Assembly: GCA_016789845.1 (NCBI GenBank)
Contig: JAEUQA010000060.1
Location: 1 to 64,000, forward strand
Reading direction: 5' to 3'
DNA length: 64,000 nt
DNA from: Chromatiales bacterium
GTDB lineage: Bacteria; Pseudomonadota; Gammaproteobacteria; Steroidobacterales; GCA-2729495
Shown one piece after another: positions 26,301 to 34,242 of the stretch; the stretch's first letter is position 1; each line of letters starts with the position of its first letter. The notes beneath the pieces were generated by a model. It was not told where the DNA came from, searched no databases, and was given only the letters and a program-made list of their open reading frames with translations. Made by a program: the position numbers and the translations under genes.

Positions 26301-26638
26301 CGGTTCTCACCCCGGCGCAGGGTGCTGGCCCGGGCCTGGCGGCGCGCGGTACCAACCGCAAGTGGGGCCCCGGTCGCTTCGCCGCTGTCGAGCCCGGCAT
26401 CCTGGCGGATCGCCGGCTCGGCGACTGCCGGCGGTTCCCGGAACTGGATGATGTACACGCGGGTGGCATCGTCCCTGGCATCCGCCGCCAGCGGTCGCAG
26501 GCGCACCCCGACCGCCGCCCGTTCGCTGGTGGCCGGGCTGGCCGCGGTGGGTAGGACGGGCGACACGGCCAGGCCCAAGCCCAGGCTGAGGGCGAGTCCC
26601 GGCAAGAGCAGGCGGCGGAAAGGGGGCAGGATGCGCAC
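23318..26638 (-). CDS. Secreted S8 family serine peptidase (subtilase) with PA and C-terminal beta domains
   Basis: This 1106-residue extracellular protease has a signal peptide (about 1-33) and a propeptide inhibitor (about 58-190). The S8 domain has catalytic Asp223 (GVIDSGIAPGHPSL), His327 (DADGHGTH), oxyanion Asn432 (AAAGNEG) and Ser673 (SGTSMAAPHVAG). A protease-associated insert lies at about 490-610 (DGCESIVN, MQRGGCSFEVKIRNA). Fn3-like domains follow, then a pre-peptidase C-type domain (about 920-1030, DLDLYLYRC) and a short beta domain. This is the subtilase layout of large Nevskia/Xanthomonas-type extracellular proteases. The start is GTG at 26638 with a weak Shine-Dalgarno. The role is probably extracellular protein degradation. 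Confidence 0.93.
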   Translation of the reverse strand: MRILPPFRRLLLPGLALSLGLGLAVSPVLPTAASPATSERAAVGVRLRPLAADARDDATRVYIIQFREPPAVAEPAIRQDAGLDSGEATGAPLAVGTARRQARASTLRRGENRRRRFDAGAPAVRRYADQLTARHDAALDAVGARNDKLYSYRYALNGVAARLTPAQARKLRARKDVRQVWEDRPKYVETNDSAIFLGLTDPSGGLRRDLELRGEDIVIGVIDSGIAPGHPSLDDREPAKRPRLCRSEWGQSSLLGLWLCQRFKNKPDTLVYGPLPGWQGTCEAGERFLTTSCNNKLIGARYYIDGFLEKYDLDPNEFISPRDADGHGTHIATTAAGNFVQATLAGNRVARINGMAPRARVAVYKACWLEPGAARGTCSTADLARAIEDAVADGVDIINYSVGSDDGITDADDLALLAAADAGVLTVAAAGNEGPAPGSMNSPAAAPWVVAVGASSRRGDRFRAAIRVNSPASVRKDYPAVEAAFTPRLRDVGPLTLRLIVVDDNVVGSFDGVAGSTFDGCESIVNTAEVTGQVALMQRGGCSFEVKIRNAQTAGAKAVVVFSNQGEPIVMTVPRNSLGIPALMIGQADGQLLRDRLVAKDPVEVTLDSRVFLTVRDQGNQMQGFSSRGPSKWAPDVLKPDVTAPGADILAGHTPDVANNVQGERFQYLSGTSMAAPHVAGVAALLKQAHPDWSPAALRSALVTTARQDIRKEDNSTAADPFDFGGGHLVPNRAVKPGLVYDAGTSDYDAFLCGRGEARLAVDCAGLEAAGFPTGGSDLNQPSIAIDELVSSQVVRRRVTNVGDAGQFTASVTAPTTIDVEVTPAVLTLGAGESADVQVSFTTDGTTLDAWQFGALTWTGAGTVVRSPLAIRALPFAAPVVVRAAGTAGSLDLPVRVGYSGSFEAVLQGLEASGQGQSDSIQSQLTGSVLDDPYDMYEFVQPTAGTPPDSVRRIPIVVPAGTRYLRVALFNQNSSPGADLDLYLYRCPGFSTCTEEAEASVGDESNEAINVIPAEGAGFVTPGEYYVDVHGFDAPAGAATFRLFVWTVGADRGNASVTAPSSVTAGTNETLSVSWQGLETGLYLGLVTHTDGANVLDQTVIEITAP

Positions 26639-26790
26639 TCTGAAGACCGTCTTTTTCTTATTGCCCGGCAGCGGCTTAGCAGTTTTTGTTAAGTGGGCAG
26701 ACTAGCACAGCCTCAGGGCGTGGCTGAAGTTGGCTCGTTATCACCACTATATCGACATCGTATAGACAGTATCCAGTCATTCCGGGCTCT

Positions 26791-27360
26791 TCACCCGGCC
26801 CGGATCACCTGTCCCGACGCCGCATCCCGGATCTCCGTAGGTCCTGCCGCGCCGCCCGTTGCGCCGCCCACCACCAGGTCCAGCCACCTGCCGAAGCGGA
26901 GCCGGGCACCCAGTGCGGAGCGGGCCGGCGGCTTGCCGCGCCGGTTGGCGCTGGTGGAGACCAGGGGGAGTCCCGACGCCAGGCAGAGGCCGGCGGCCAC
27001 CGGGTGCCGGGTCACGCGGATTGCCACGGTCGGCCGGCCACCGGTGATCCATTCCGGCGTCAGTGGTCCCGCCGTGACCAGCCAGGTCACCGGGCCGCTT
27101 CGGGTGGCAGTGAGCTGGCGAATCTCCCGGCCGGTGGGTTCAATCCAGTCCGCCAGCTGCTCGAAGCGGGCGGCGATGAGAATCAGGCCGGCGGAGACGG
27201 GCCTCTGTTTCAGCTCGAGCAGGCGCTGGACCGCCCGCGCATCGTCGGGACGGCAGCCCAGCCCAAAGACGCCCTCGGTGGGATAGGCGATGACGCCGCC
27301 CGCGTGGAGGACGGCGGCGGCGTGGCGCAGTCGCGGAGCCAGGAAATCCGGGTTAGCCAC
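26791..27360 (-). CDS. tsaC: L-threonylcarbamoyladenylate synthase (Sua5/YciO/YrdC family)
   Basis: This 189-residue protein makes threonylcarbamoyl-AMP, the first step of t6A37 tRNA modification. It has the YrdC fold: GGVIAYPTEGVFGLGC at about 21-36, RAVQRLLELKQRP, PVTWLVTAG, VAIRVTRHPVA and PLVSTSANRRGKP. The usual KxR and SxN motifs are intact. The start is GTG at 27360, a short distance downstream of topA on the same strand. The smg, topA, tsaC order is conserved in gammaproteobacteria. Confidence 0.93.
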   Translation of the reverse strand: MANPDFLAPRLRHAAAVLHAGGVIAYPTEGVFGLGCRPDDARAVQRLLELKQRPVSAGLILIAARFEQLADWIEPTGREIRQLTATRSGPVTWLVTAGPLTPEWITGGRPTVAIRVTRHPVAAGLCLASGLPLVSTSANRRGKPPARSALGARLRFGRWLDLVVGGATGGAAGPTEIRDAASGQVIRAG

Positions 27361-27390
27361 AGCCGTAGGCGCGGGGGCGACCGTCCCGCC

Positions 27391-29952
27391 CTACCCGCCG
27401 GCCGGGTCCGCGCTGTCGTCCGCGACGGCCTTGCCCTTCGCGGCCCTGGCCGCCACTTTCTTGCGCGGCCTGGCAGGCTTGCGTGCTGCCTTGGGCCTGG
27501 CGTCGGGACCGTCCGCCCCATTGCCTCCGGCAGCTGGTGCCTTGGGTGCAGACTTTCTCGCCGCCTTCTTCGCCACCTTCTTCTTGGTCACGGGGCGGCC
27601 CCAGCGGCGCTTCGGCAGCGGCGCGTTGGCGATCAGCTCCCGGGCCTCATCCAGCGAGATGGTCTCGGGCTCCCGGTCCTTGGGCAGCCGGGCGTTCTTC
27701 TCGCCGTCGGTCAGGTATGGGCCCCAGCGGCCGCGCAGGAGGCGCAGGTTGTCCACGCCATAGTCCTTGATCAGCTTGTTGGCGTCGGCTTCCTGCTTGG
27801 CGCGGATCACCTCGATGGCCTCCTCGAGGGTGATCTTGTAGGGATCGTGCTCGCGGAGGGAGACGTACTTCTTCTTCACCTCGCCGGTGGACTGGTCCAC
27901 GGCCTCGTACTGCACGTAGGGGCCGAACTGACCGGTATTGGTGCTGACCGGCTCGCCGGTCGGGAGGTTGCCGAGCACCCGTGGCAGCTTGAAGAGCTCG
28001 AGGGCCTCGGGCAGCTGGATGCTGAACATGCTCTGGCCGGGCTGGAGGCCCTTCCACTTCGGCTTCTCCTCGTCTTCCCGCTCGCCGATCTGGATGAAGG
28101 CGCCGTACCGGCCGAAGCGGGCCGACACCGGCCGGCCCGAAGCCGGGTCGGTGCCCAGCTTGCGCACCTGCTTCGCCCCTTCCGGGGTCACGGACTTCTC
28201 CTTCTCCTTGAGCAGCACGGCGAAGGGCTTCCAGAACTCCTCGAGCACGGGAACCCACTCCCGCTCACCCCGGGATACTTCGTCGAGCTCGTCTTCCATG
28301 TGGGCCGTGAAGTCGTAGTCCACGTAGCGCGTGAAATTGGTCGTGAGGAACCCGCTGACGACGCGGCCGCCATCCGTGGGCTTCAGCGCCCGGCCCTTCA
28401 GTTCCGCGTAGTTGCGGTTCAGCAGGGTGGAAATGATCGTGGCGTAGGTGGATGGCCGGCCGATGCCACGCTCCTCCAGCGCCTTCACGAGGCTCGCCTC
28501 CGTGAAGCGGGCGGGCGGCTCCGTGAAATGCTGTTCGGGCTTGATGGCCTCCAGCGGCAGCAGGTCGCCCTGCTGGACCGATGGCAGCTTCACGTCGGTG
28601 TCGTCGTCGCCTTCCTCGTCCCGGCCTTCGAGATAGACCGCGATGAAGCCGGGGCTCACCAGCGTGGAACCCGTGGCCCGGAAGCGCCCGGCCTCCGCGC
28701 GCTGCGCCGGGACCAGGTCCACGGCCAGCATGTCGTACACCGCCGGTTCCATCTGGGACGCGATCGTCCGCTTCCAGATCAGGCTGTAGAGCTTGAACTG
28801 CTCGTCGGACAGGAAGCTGCGGAGTTCCTCCGGCACCCGGCGGATGCTGGTGGGGCGGATGCCCTCGTGGGCCTCCTGGGCATTCTTCGCCGTGGTCTTG
28901 TAGACGTTCGGCTGGGCCGGCAGGCTCGCCTTGCCGTAGCGCTCGACGATGAAGCTGCGGATGTCCTCGATGGCCTCCTTGGCGAGGCCGACGGAGTCCG
29001 TGCGCATGTACGTGATGAGGCCGACGGTGCCCTCGGGGATGGCGATGCCCTCGTAGAGCTTCTGGGCCACCTGCATCGTGTTGCGCGCACGGAAGCCGAG
29101 CTTCCGCGAGGCCTCCTGCTGCATGGTCGACGTGGTGAACGGCGGCGCGGGGCGGCGCCGGCGCTGGCTGCGCTCGACGGCCTTCACCCGGAGTTGGCCG
29201 CCGGCGGCGGCCTCGAGCGTTTCCTTTGCCTCCGTGGCCTGGGCAGCGTTCTGGAAGGAGAAGGTCTCGGGCTTCTCCCGGTTGAACGTGTCGATGACCT
29301 TCCTGCCCGCGTACTCGACCAGGCGCGCGGCGAACACCGCGGGCGGCTTGCCGGTGGCGGCCTCGATGGACCAGTACTCCTGGCTGCGGAAGGCCTCGAT
29401 TTCCTCTTCGCGCGCCACGAGCATGCGCAGCGCCGGACTCTGCACCCGGCCGGCGGACAGCTTGGGGCTGATCTTCCGCCACAGCAGCGGCGACAGCTTG
29501 AAGCCGATCAGGTGGTCCATGGCCCGGCGCGTGCGGTAGGCGTTGACCAGGTCCATGGAGACCTTGCGGGGCTTCTGGATGGCCTCCTTCACTTCCCGTT
29601 CGGTGATCTCGTAGAACACCACCCGGTAGACGTCCCGGTCCTTGAGCAGGCCGCGCTCGCCCAGAACCTCCTGCAGGTGCCAGGAGATGGCCTCGCCTTC
29701 ACGGTCGGGGTCCGTCGCCAGGTAGAGCGCGTCGCCCTTCTTCAGGGCGCTGGCGATCGCGTTGATGTGCTTCTCTTTGTCTTCCGCCACGGCGTACTTC
29801 ATCAGGTACCCGTGCTCCGGATCCACCGCGCCGTCCTTCTCGAGCAGGTCGCGCACGTGACCATAGGAGGCCAGCACCTTGAAGTCCTTGCCCAGGTACT
29901 TCTCGATGGTCTTGGCCTTGGCGGGTGATTCGACGACGACGACGTTAGCCAT
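27391..29952 (-). CDS. topA: DNA topoisomerase I
   Basis: This 853-residue type IA enzyme relaxes negative supercoils. It starts with the TOPRIM domain (VVVVESPAKAKTIEKYLG with the catalytic Glu, DPDREGEAI with the metal-binding Asp residues). The active-site Tyr is in GLITYMRTDSV, near residue 310. Beyond about 600 the C-terminus has topoisomerase repeat units rather than Cys4 zinc fingers (TDPASGRPVSARFGRYGAFI, STNTGQFGPYVQYE, LLRGRWGPYL). It ends in a Lys/Ala/Pro-rich basic tail that probably binds DNA and protein. Start is ATG at 29952 with GAGG upstream. Confidence 0.97.
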   Translation of the reverse strand: MANVVVVESPAKAKTIEKYLGKDFKVLASYGHVRDLLEKDGAVDPEHGYLMKYAVAEDKEKHINAIASALKKGDALYLATDPDREGEAISWHLQEVLGERGLLKDRDVYRVVFYEITEREVKEAIQKPRKVSMDLVNAYRTRRAMDHLIGFKLSPLLWRKISPKLSAGRVQSPALRMLVAREEEIEAFRSQEYWSIEAATGKPPAVFAARLVEYAGRKVIDTFNREKPETFSFQNAAQATEAKETLEAAAGGQLRVKAVERSQRRRRPAPPFTTSTMQQEASRKLGFRARNTMQVAQKLYEGIAIPEGTVGLITYMRTDSVGLAKEAIEDIRSFIVERYGKASLPAQPNVYKTTAKNAQEAHEGIRPTSIRRVPEELRSFLSDEQFKLYSLIWKRTIASQMEPAVYDMLAVDLVPAQRAEAGRFRATGSTLVSPGFIAVYLEGRDEEGDDDTDVKLPSVQQGDLLPLEAIKPEQHFTEPPARFTEASLVKALEERGIGRPSTYATIISTLLNRNYAELKGRALKPTDGGRVVSGFLTTNFTRYVDYDFTAHMEDELDEVSRGEREWVPVLEEFWKPFAVLLKEKEKSVTPEGAKQVRKLGTDPASGRPVSARFGRYGAFIQIGEREDEEKPKWKGLQPGQSMFSIQLPEALELFKLPRVLGNLPTGEPVSTNTGQFGPYVQYEAVDQSTGEVKKKYVSLREHDPYKITLEEAIEVIRAKQEADANKLIKDYGVDNLRLLRGRWGPYLTDGEKNARLPKDREPETISLDEARELIANAPLPKRRWGRPVTKKKVAKKAARKSAPKAPAAGGNGADGPDARPKAARKPARPRKKVAARAAKGKAVADDSADPAGG

Positions 29953-29972
29953 TCAATCCTCTATAGACGACG

Positions 29973-29993
29973 AAGCCGCGACACTAGCGCGGC
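29973..29993. other. Hairpin between smg and topA
   Basis: AGCCGCG (29973-29979) pairs with CGCGGCT (29987-29993). It lies in the 68-base space between the smg stop and topA start and could pause or tune read-through into topA. There is no T-tract, so it is not a clear terminator. Confidence 0.3.
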
Positions 29994-30020
29994 TCGATCC
30001 CGAAATGGTGTTTTTCGAGC

Positions 30021-30506
30021 TCAATTCATTGCGCCGGTGCTCTCCTCGAAGACCAGATCTTCCATCCGGGAGAAGGCGGATTCCTGGCCGGGCTGGGCGA
30101 AGAGCACCATGAGCACGACCCACTTGACCTGCTCCTTGTCGACGGTGCCGGAGCCCAGCGCCATGAGCCGGTCGATGACCACCTCGCGTTGTGCGGGCGA
30201 CAGGATGCCGATCTGCTCCAGGTACAACAGGTAGCCGCGGCACTCCAGGTCGAGGCGCCGCAGTTCGACTTCGTTGTAGACCCGGATGGAGCGGTCGCCC
30301 GGCACGCCGGCGAAGGGGGCGCTGGTCTCATTGAGGCCATCCAGCCAGTCGAGGGCGCTGTCGACCTCGGGCTCGCCGAAACCTGCCTTGAGGAGCTCCT
30401 CGCGGAGGACATCCTGGTCGGCGGCCCCTGACTTATAGTCGGGGGGTTCCTGGTCGGAGTACGTTTCGAACAGGTACAGGAGGACGTCGAGAACGGTATC
30501 GCTCAT
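30021..30506 (-). CDS. smg: Smg family protein (DUF494)
   Basis: This 161-residue Smg/DUF494 protein starts MSDTVLDVLLYLFETY and has the family-wide LRRLDLECRGYLLYLEQIGIL and the closing KWVVLMVLFAQPGQE segments. Its role is not well defined; in E. coli the name comes from its position near dprA/smf. Its start overlaps the dprA stop (ATGA-type overlap at 30503-30506), so it is co-translated with dprA. The gene order LysM, dprA, smg, topA is conserved. Confidence 0.95.
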   Translation of the reverse strand: MSDTVLDVLLYLFETYSDQEPPDYKSGAADQDVLREELLKAGFGEPEVDSALDWLDGLNETSAPFAGVPGDRSIRVYNEVELRRLDLECRGYLLYLEQIGILSPAQREVVIDRLMALGSGTVDKEQVKWVVLMVLFAQPGQESAFSRMEDLVFEESTGAMN

Positions 30507-31465
30507 GTGTCGACGCTCCCTGGTTTACCTGCCCGTTGATAGCGGCCACCGGTGAGTGCCCGCACTGAACCCCGCATTTCAAGCAGCAGGAGCATGGAGG
30601 AAACCTCCCCGATCGTCAATCCGGAGCGGGCCACGAGGGTGTCCACGTCCACGGGATCCCAGGCCAGGCAGGCCAGCAGGCGCGCGTAATCCGCATCGCT
30701 CTCCACCGTGCCGGCGCCGTTGCCTGGCGCGGCCTCCAGCGCGAGTTCGCTGCCCGCCGCTGCATCGTCCCGGCGCAGGCTGGCCAGCAGCCCGCCGAGC
30801 TCGTCCACGATGTCGGCGGCCGTCTCGACCAGCTTCGCGCCGTTGCGGATCAGGTGATGGCAGCCGCGCGCGACCGGATTATGTATGGACCCCGGGATGG
30901 CGAAGACTTCGCGCCCCTGTTCCATGGCGTGGCGTGCCGTGATCAGGGCCCCGCTGCGCAGGCTGGCCTCGACCACCAGCGTGCCGACCGCCAGGCCGCT
31001 GATCAGCCGGTTGCGGCGGGGAAAGTTGGCGCGGAAGACCTGCGTGCCCGGCGCGAACTCGGAAACGATGGCGCCGCCGCCGGCGACGATCTCCTCCGCG
31101 AGCGTTGCGTGCTGGCGCGGGTACACGATGTCGGGCCCGGTGCCGCACACGGCGATGGTCGTGCCCCGGGCCGCGAGCGCGCCGCGGTGCGCGGCGGCGT
31201 CGATGCCCTCCGCCAGGCCGCTCGTGATGCAGAAGCCCCGCGCCGCGAGGTGGGACGCGAAGCTGTGGGCCGTCTCGGTTCCGCCGGGCGTCGCGTTGCG
31301 GCTGCCGACGATGGCCAGCTGTGGCAGTGACAGCGCGTCCAGGTTGCCGCGGACGAAGAGCTGCGGGGGCGGGCTGGGTATTTCCCGGAGCAATGCCGGG
31401 TAGGCGGCATCGGCCGGGGTGAGCCGATGGTTCTCGGGCCGGGACAGCCAGGTTTCAGTGGGCAC
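30503..31465 (-). CDS. dprA: DNA processing protein DprA, short N-terminus
   Basis: This protein of about 320 residues promotes RecA loading on incoming single-stranded DNA during natural transformation. The Rossmann core is clear: LAIVGSRNATPGG, ITSGLAEGIDAAAH, GTGPDIVYPRQH, SEFAPGT, ANFPRRNRLISGL and VEASLRSGALITARHA. A C-terminal winged-helix domain starts near DYARLLACLAWDPVDVDTL. The start is GTG at 31465 (AGGA upstream). From this start it lacks the roughly 60-residue N-terminal SAM-like domain seen in many DprA proteins. Longer upstream extension would run through the LysM gene. Confidence 0.93.
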   Translation of the reverse strand: MPTETWLSRPENHRLTPADAAYPALLREIPSPPPQLFVRGNLDALSLPQLAIVGSRNATPGGTETAHSFASHLAARGFCITSGLAEGIDAAAHRGALAARGTTIAVCGTGPDIVYPRQHATLAEEIVAGGGAIVSEFAPGTQVFRANFPRRNRLISGLAVGTLVVEASLRSGALITARHAMEQGREVFAIPGSIHNPVARGCHHLIRNGAKLVETAADIVDELGGLLASLRRDDAAAGSELALEAAPGNGAGTVESDADYARLLACLAWDPVDVDTLVARSGLTIGEVSSMLLLLEMRGSVRALTGGRYQRAGKPGSVDT

Positions 31466-31515
31466 GATGCTTCCTGCGGCGGGGCCGATGCCCGCCGCAG
31501 GGCCAGCCGGCGGGA

Positions 31516-32598
31516 TCAGCTCGGGTTGCGAACCTTGTCGAGCGTGTGGATCGGCCCCTCGGCCCGCACGACCAGGGCGTAGCTGAGGCGATCGTAGGTC
31601 TTGAAGACCATTAGAAGCCCGGCCTGCTCGTCCGGCAACTGCACTTTGCGGCCGAAGAGGCTGGAATCGACATTGTCCGTGACCCGGGCGCCGGCCTGCC
31701 ATACCGACAGCACGTGGCCGGGCTCGAGCCCGTGGCGGGCGCCGCGGTTGATCACGATGACCTGGTACTGGCCGATCTGCGTCACGCCGTCCACCACATG
31801 CACGATGCGGCCCTCCACCGGACGGTCCGGGGAGCGCGGCTCGAACTGGAGGGGCAGGGGCTCCGACCGGGCAATGAGCCGATCGCCCTTCATGGCCTCC
31901 CGGCGGGATTCGCTGAGGGACACCGTGGCCGGGTCGCCGCCGCGGCGCACGCGCCCCTCGCCGACATAGATGCCCTCATAGCCAAGGAGGTCCCCGTCGT
32001 CCGGGTCCACCAGCTTGTCGCCGATGTGGACCACGCTGTAGGTGGACTCGACGCCGGCGATGTCGCCGCGCACGTAGGCCTCGTTGCCGGAGGCGCCGAC
32101 CAGGTGATCGTCACGCAGCGAGACGATGTGGGGCAGGCCGTCGATCTCGTTCCTGCTGAGGACCATGCCCTTGTCCAGGAACGGGGCAATGACACCGTAG
32201 GGGATGGTGGTCACGGCTGCGCTCAGCGATTCCTCCCGGATCCGGGGCGAGAGGCGCTCGGTGCCGCTGGCAGAGGCGACATCGCCGCGGGAGCTCCGGA
32301 TCTGCGGCTTCCCGTCCACGTAGACCAGGGTCAGCACGTCACCGGGATAGATAAGGTGCGGATTCTCGACCTGGGGGTTCACGTACCAGATCTCGGGCCA
32401 GTACCAGGGGTCCCGGAGGAACATGCTGGAAATGTCCCAGAGGGTGTCGCCCTTCTTCACCACGTAGGTGTCCGGGTGAGCCGGATTTAACGGAATGCCG
32501 CCTCCCTGTTGGGCAAACAGGCCGCTGGCCGCTGTAGCGAGTGCCATCGACAAGACCAATGCGGCGGCCGTCCGGCCGTTCGTCCGGGAGATTTTCAT
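31516..32598 (-). CDS. LysM peptidoglycan-binding protein
   Basis: This 360-residue exported protein has a signal peptide (MKISRTNGRT, a hydrophobic stretch, SGLFAQ). A LysM domain begins near residue 44 (YVVKKGDTLWDISSMFLRDP, then WPEIWYVNP and LIYPGDVL). A long C-terminal region of unknown fold follows, with HVVDGVTQIGQYQVIVINRG. Members upstream of dprA are typical in gammaproteobacteria and bind the cell wall; enzymatic motifs are absent. Start is ATG at 32598 with GGAG upstream. It is divergent from def, with 151 bases between. Confidence 0.9.
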   Translation of the reverse strand: MKISRTNGRTAAALVLSMALATAASGLFAQQGGGIPLNPAHPDTYVVKKGDTLWDISSMFLRDPWYWPEIWYVNPQVENPHLIYPGDVLTLVYVDGKPQIRSSRGDVASASGTERLSPRIREESLSAAVTTIPYGVIAPFLDKGMVLSRNEIDGLPHIVSLRDDHLVGASGNEAYVRGDIAGVESTYSVVHIGDKLVDPDDGDLLGYEGIYVGEGRVRRGGDPATVSLSESRREAMKGDRLIARSEPLPLQFEPRSPDRPVEGRIVHVVDGVTQIGQYQVIVINRGARHGLEPGHVLSVWQAGARVTDNVDSSLFGRKVQLPDEQAGLLMVFKTYDRLSYALVVRAEGPIHTLDKVRNPS

Positions 32599-32749
32599 GG
32601 GGACTCCATGCATTAAACTGGGCGTCCGGCCCATGCCCATAAAAAGAGGGCCGAATCCGGCCGCGACTTCTGGCGCCAAGCGGCTGCAGATGTAGCATAA
32701 AATCAAGCCACTTACATAGCACTTATGGCCATACTGTGAAGTACGCACC

Positions 32750-33304
32750 ATGGCGGTCCTGAAAATCCTCGAGTACCCGGATCCCCGCCTGCGGGTCAAG
32801 GCCGAAGCTGTGGAGGCCGTCACCGACGATATCCGCCGGCTGGCCGCGGACATGCTGGAAACCATGTACGCCGCCCCTGGGGTCGGCCTGGCCGCCACCC
32901 AGGTGGACCGTCACATCCGGCTGGTCGTGGTGGACGTTTCCGAGTCGAAGGACCAGCCCCACGTGCTGATCAATCCCGAGATCCTGGCCCGGGAGGGCAA
33001 GGAAACCGGCGAAGAGGGCTGCCTGTCCGTGCCCGGTGTCACCGAGGGCGTGGTCCGGGCCGCGCGCATCCGCGTCCGGGCCCTCGATACCGCCGGCCAG
33101 CCCGTGGAGTTCGAGGCGGAGGGCCTGCTCGCCGTGTGCATCCAGCACGAGCTGGATCATCTGGTCGGCAAGCTGTTCGTGGATTACCTGTCGGAGCTGA
33201 AGCGCCAGCGCCTGAAAAAGAAGGCCACCAAGGCGCGGCGCCGGGAGGTTGGCAGCGAGCCTGTGCAGGAAGGTCCGTCGCGAGACCGGGTGCCTGTCAT
33301 CTGA
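32750..33304 (+). CDS. def: Peptide deformylase
   Basis: This 184-residue metalloprotein removes the N-formyl group from nascent proteins. All three family motifs are present: GVGLAATQV (motif 1), EEGCLSVPG (motif 2, Cys ligand) and QHELDHLVG (motif 3, catalytic Glu and His ligands at about 133-137). A basic tail ([15 protein letters not shown]) follows the core. Start is ATG at 32750. The TGA stop (33302-33304) overlaps the proposed CTG start of fmt, so the two should be translationally coupled. Confidence 0.97.
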   Translation: MAVLKILEYPDPRLRVKAEAVEAVTDDIRRLAADMLETMYAAPGVGLAATQVDRHIRLVVVDVSESKDQPHVLINPEILAREGKETGEEGCLSVPGVTEGVVRAARIRVRALDTAGQPVEFEAEGLLAVCIQHELDHLVGKLFVDYLSELKRQRLKKKATKARRREVGSEPVQEGPSRDRVPVI

Positions 33305-34242
33305 ACGGGCGGGTCATCTTCGCCGGGTCGCCGGCTTTCGCCACGCCCACGCTCCGGAAACTGGTGGACCTCGGCCACGCGCCCGTGGCCGTCCTCACCC
33401 AGCCGGACCGTCCCGCGGGCCGCGGGCGCGCCGTGGCTGCCGGGCCCGTGAAGCAGCTGGCGCTCGACCTCGGCATTCCCGTGCTCCAGCCCGCCACACT
33501 GAAGACCGACGAGGCCCGGGCCGCGCTCCGGGAGCTCGCGCCTGACCTGGTCGTGGTGGTGGCCTACGGCCTCCTGCTCCCGGCCGACGTGCTGGGGCTG
33601 CCGCCCCGCGGCTGCGTGAACGTGCACGCGTCGCTGCTGCCCCGCTGGCGGGGCGCGTCGCCGATCCAGGCCGCCGTGCTGGCGGGCGATGCCGAAACCG
33701 GCGTCAGCATCATGCAGCTGGAGGCCGGGCTGGACACCGGCCCCGTCTATGCCACCGCGAAGCTCGCGATCGGCGCCGACGACACTGCCGGCGAACTCGA
33801 GGCGCGCCTGGCCCAACTCGGGGCCGATACCTTCGGCACGCTGCTCGAGGACCTGCTGGCCGGCCGGCTGCGGCCCGTGGCCCAGCCGGACGAGGGCATC
33901 ACCTACGCGCGCCGCATCAACAAGGCGGAGGCCCGCATCGACTGGCGAGAGCCCGCGGCGGTGATTGCCCGGCGGGTCCGGGCCTGGAACCCCTGGCCCG
34001 TGGCCGATACGCTGCTGGACGGGCAACAGCTCCGCTGCTTCGCGAGCGAGCCCCTGGGTGACGATCCGCCGGATGCCAGCCGCATGCCCGGCCAGGTACT
34101 GGCAAGCGACGCGCGGGGCATCGAGGTGCAGACCGGCGCAGGGCGACTGCGGCTCCGAACGGTGCAGGCGCCCGGCCGGCAGCGGGTCGCGGCGGCGGAT
34201 TTTGCCCGGGGCCATGCGCTCGTCGGCAAGGTCCTCGGCTGA
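33301..34242 (+). CDS. fmt: Methionyl-tRNA formyltransferase, probable CTG start
   Basis: This protein of about 313 residues formylates initiator Met-tRNA. The N-terminal Rossmann domain shows [17 protein letters not shown], the catalytic Asn-His segment [20 protein letters not shown] and the Asp in LDTGPVY. A C-terminal anticodon-type domain (RIDWREPA onward) follows. I find no ATG, GTG or TTG in frame near the family N-terminus. CTG at 33301, one base before the def stop TGA (CTGA overlap), gives the expected length and start ([10 protein letters not shown]). An in-frame ATG at 33136 would need a 55-residue extension inside def. The start is therefore inferred. Confidence 0.88.
   Translation: MNGRVIFAGSPAFATPTLRKLVDLGHAPVAVLTQPDRPAGRGRAVAAGPVKQLALDLGIPVLQPATLKTDEARAALRELAPDLVVVVAYGLLLPADVLGLPPRGCVNVHASLLPRWRGASPIQAAVLAGDAETGVSIMQLEAGLDTGPVYATAKLAIGADDTAGELEARLAQLGADTFGTLLEDLLAGRLRPVAQPDEGITYARRINKAEARIDWREPAAVIARRVRAWNPWPVADTLLDGQQLRCFASEPLGDDPPDASRMPGQVLASDARGIEVQTGAGRLRLRTVQAPGRQRVAAADFARGHALVGKVLG

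Noticed and set aside
24455..28929. Very long open frames antisense to the subtilase and topA (for example 24455-26554 and 27004-29928 on +)
   Set aside because: High third-position GC removes stops from opposite frames. The minus-strand proteins have complete family motifs, while the plus-strand translations are repetitive in Gly/Arg/His/Val without motifs.
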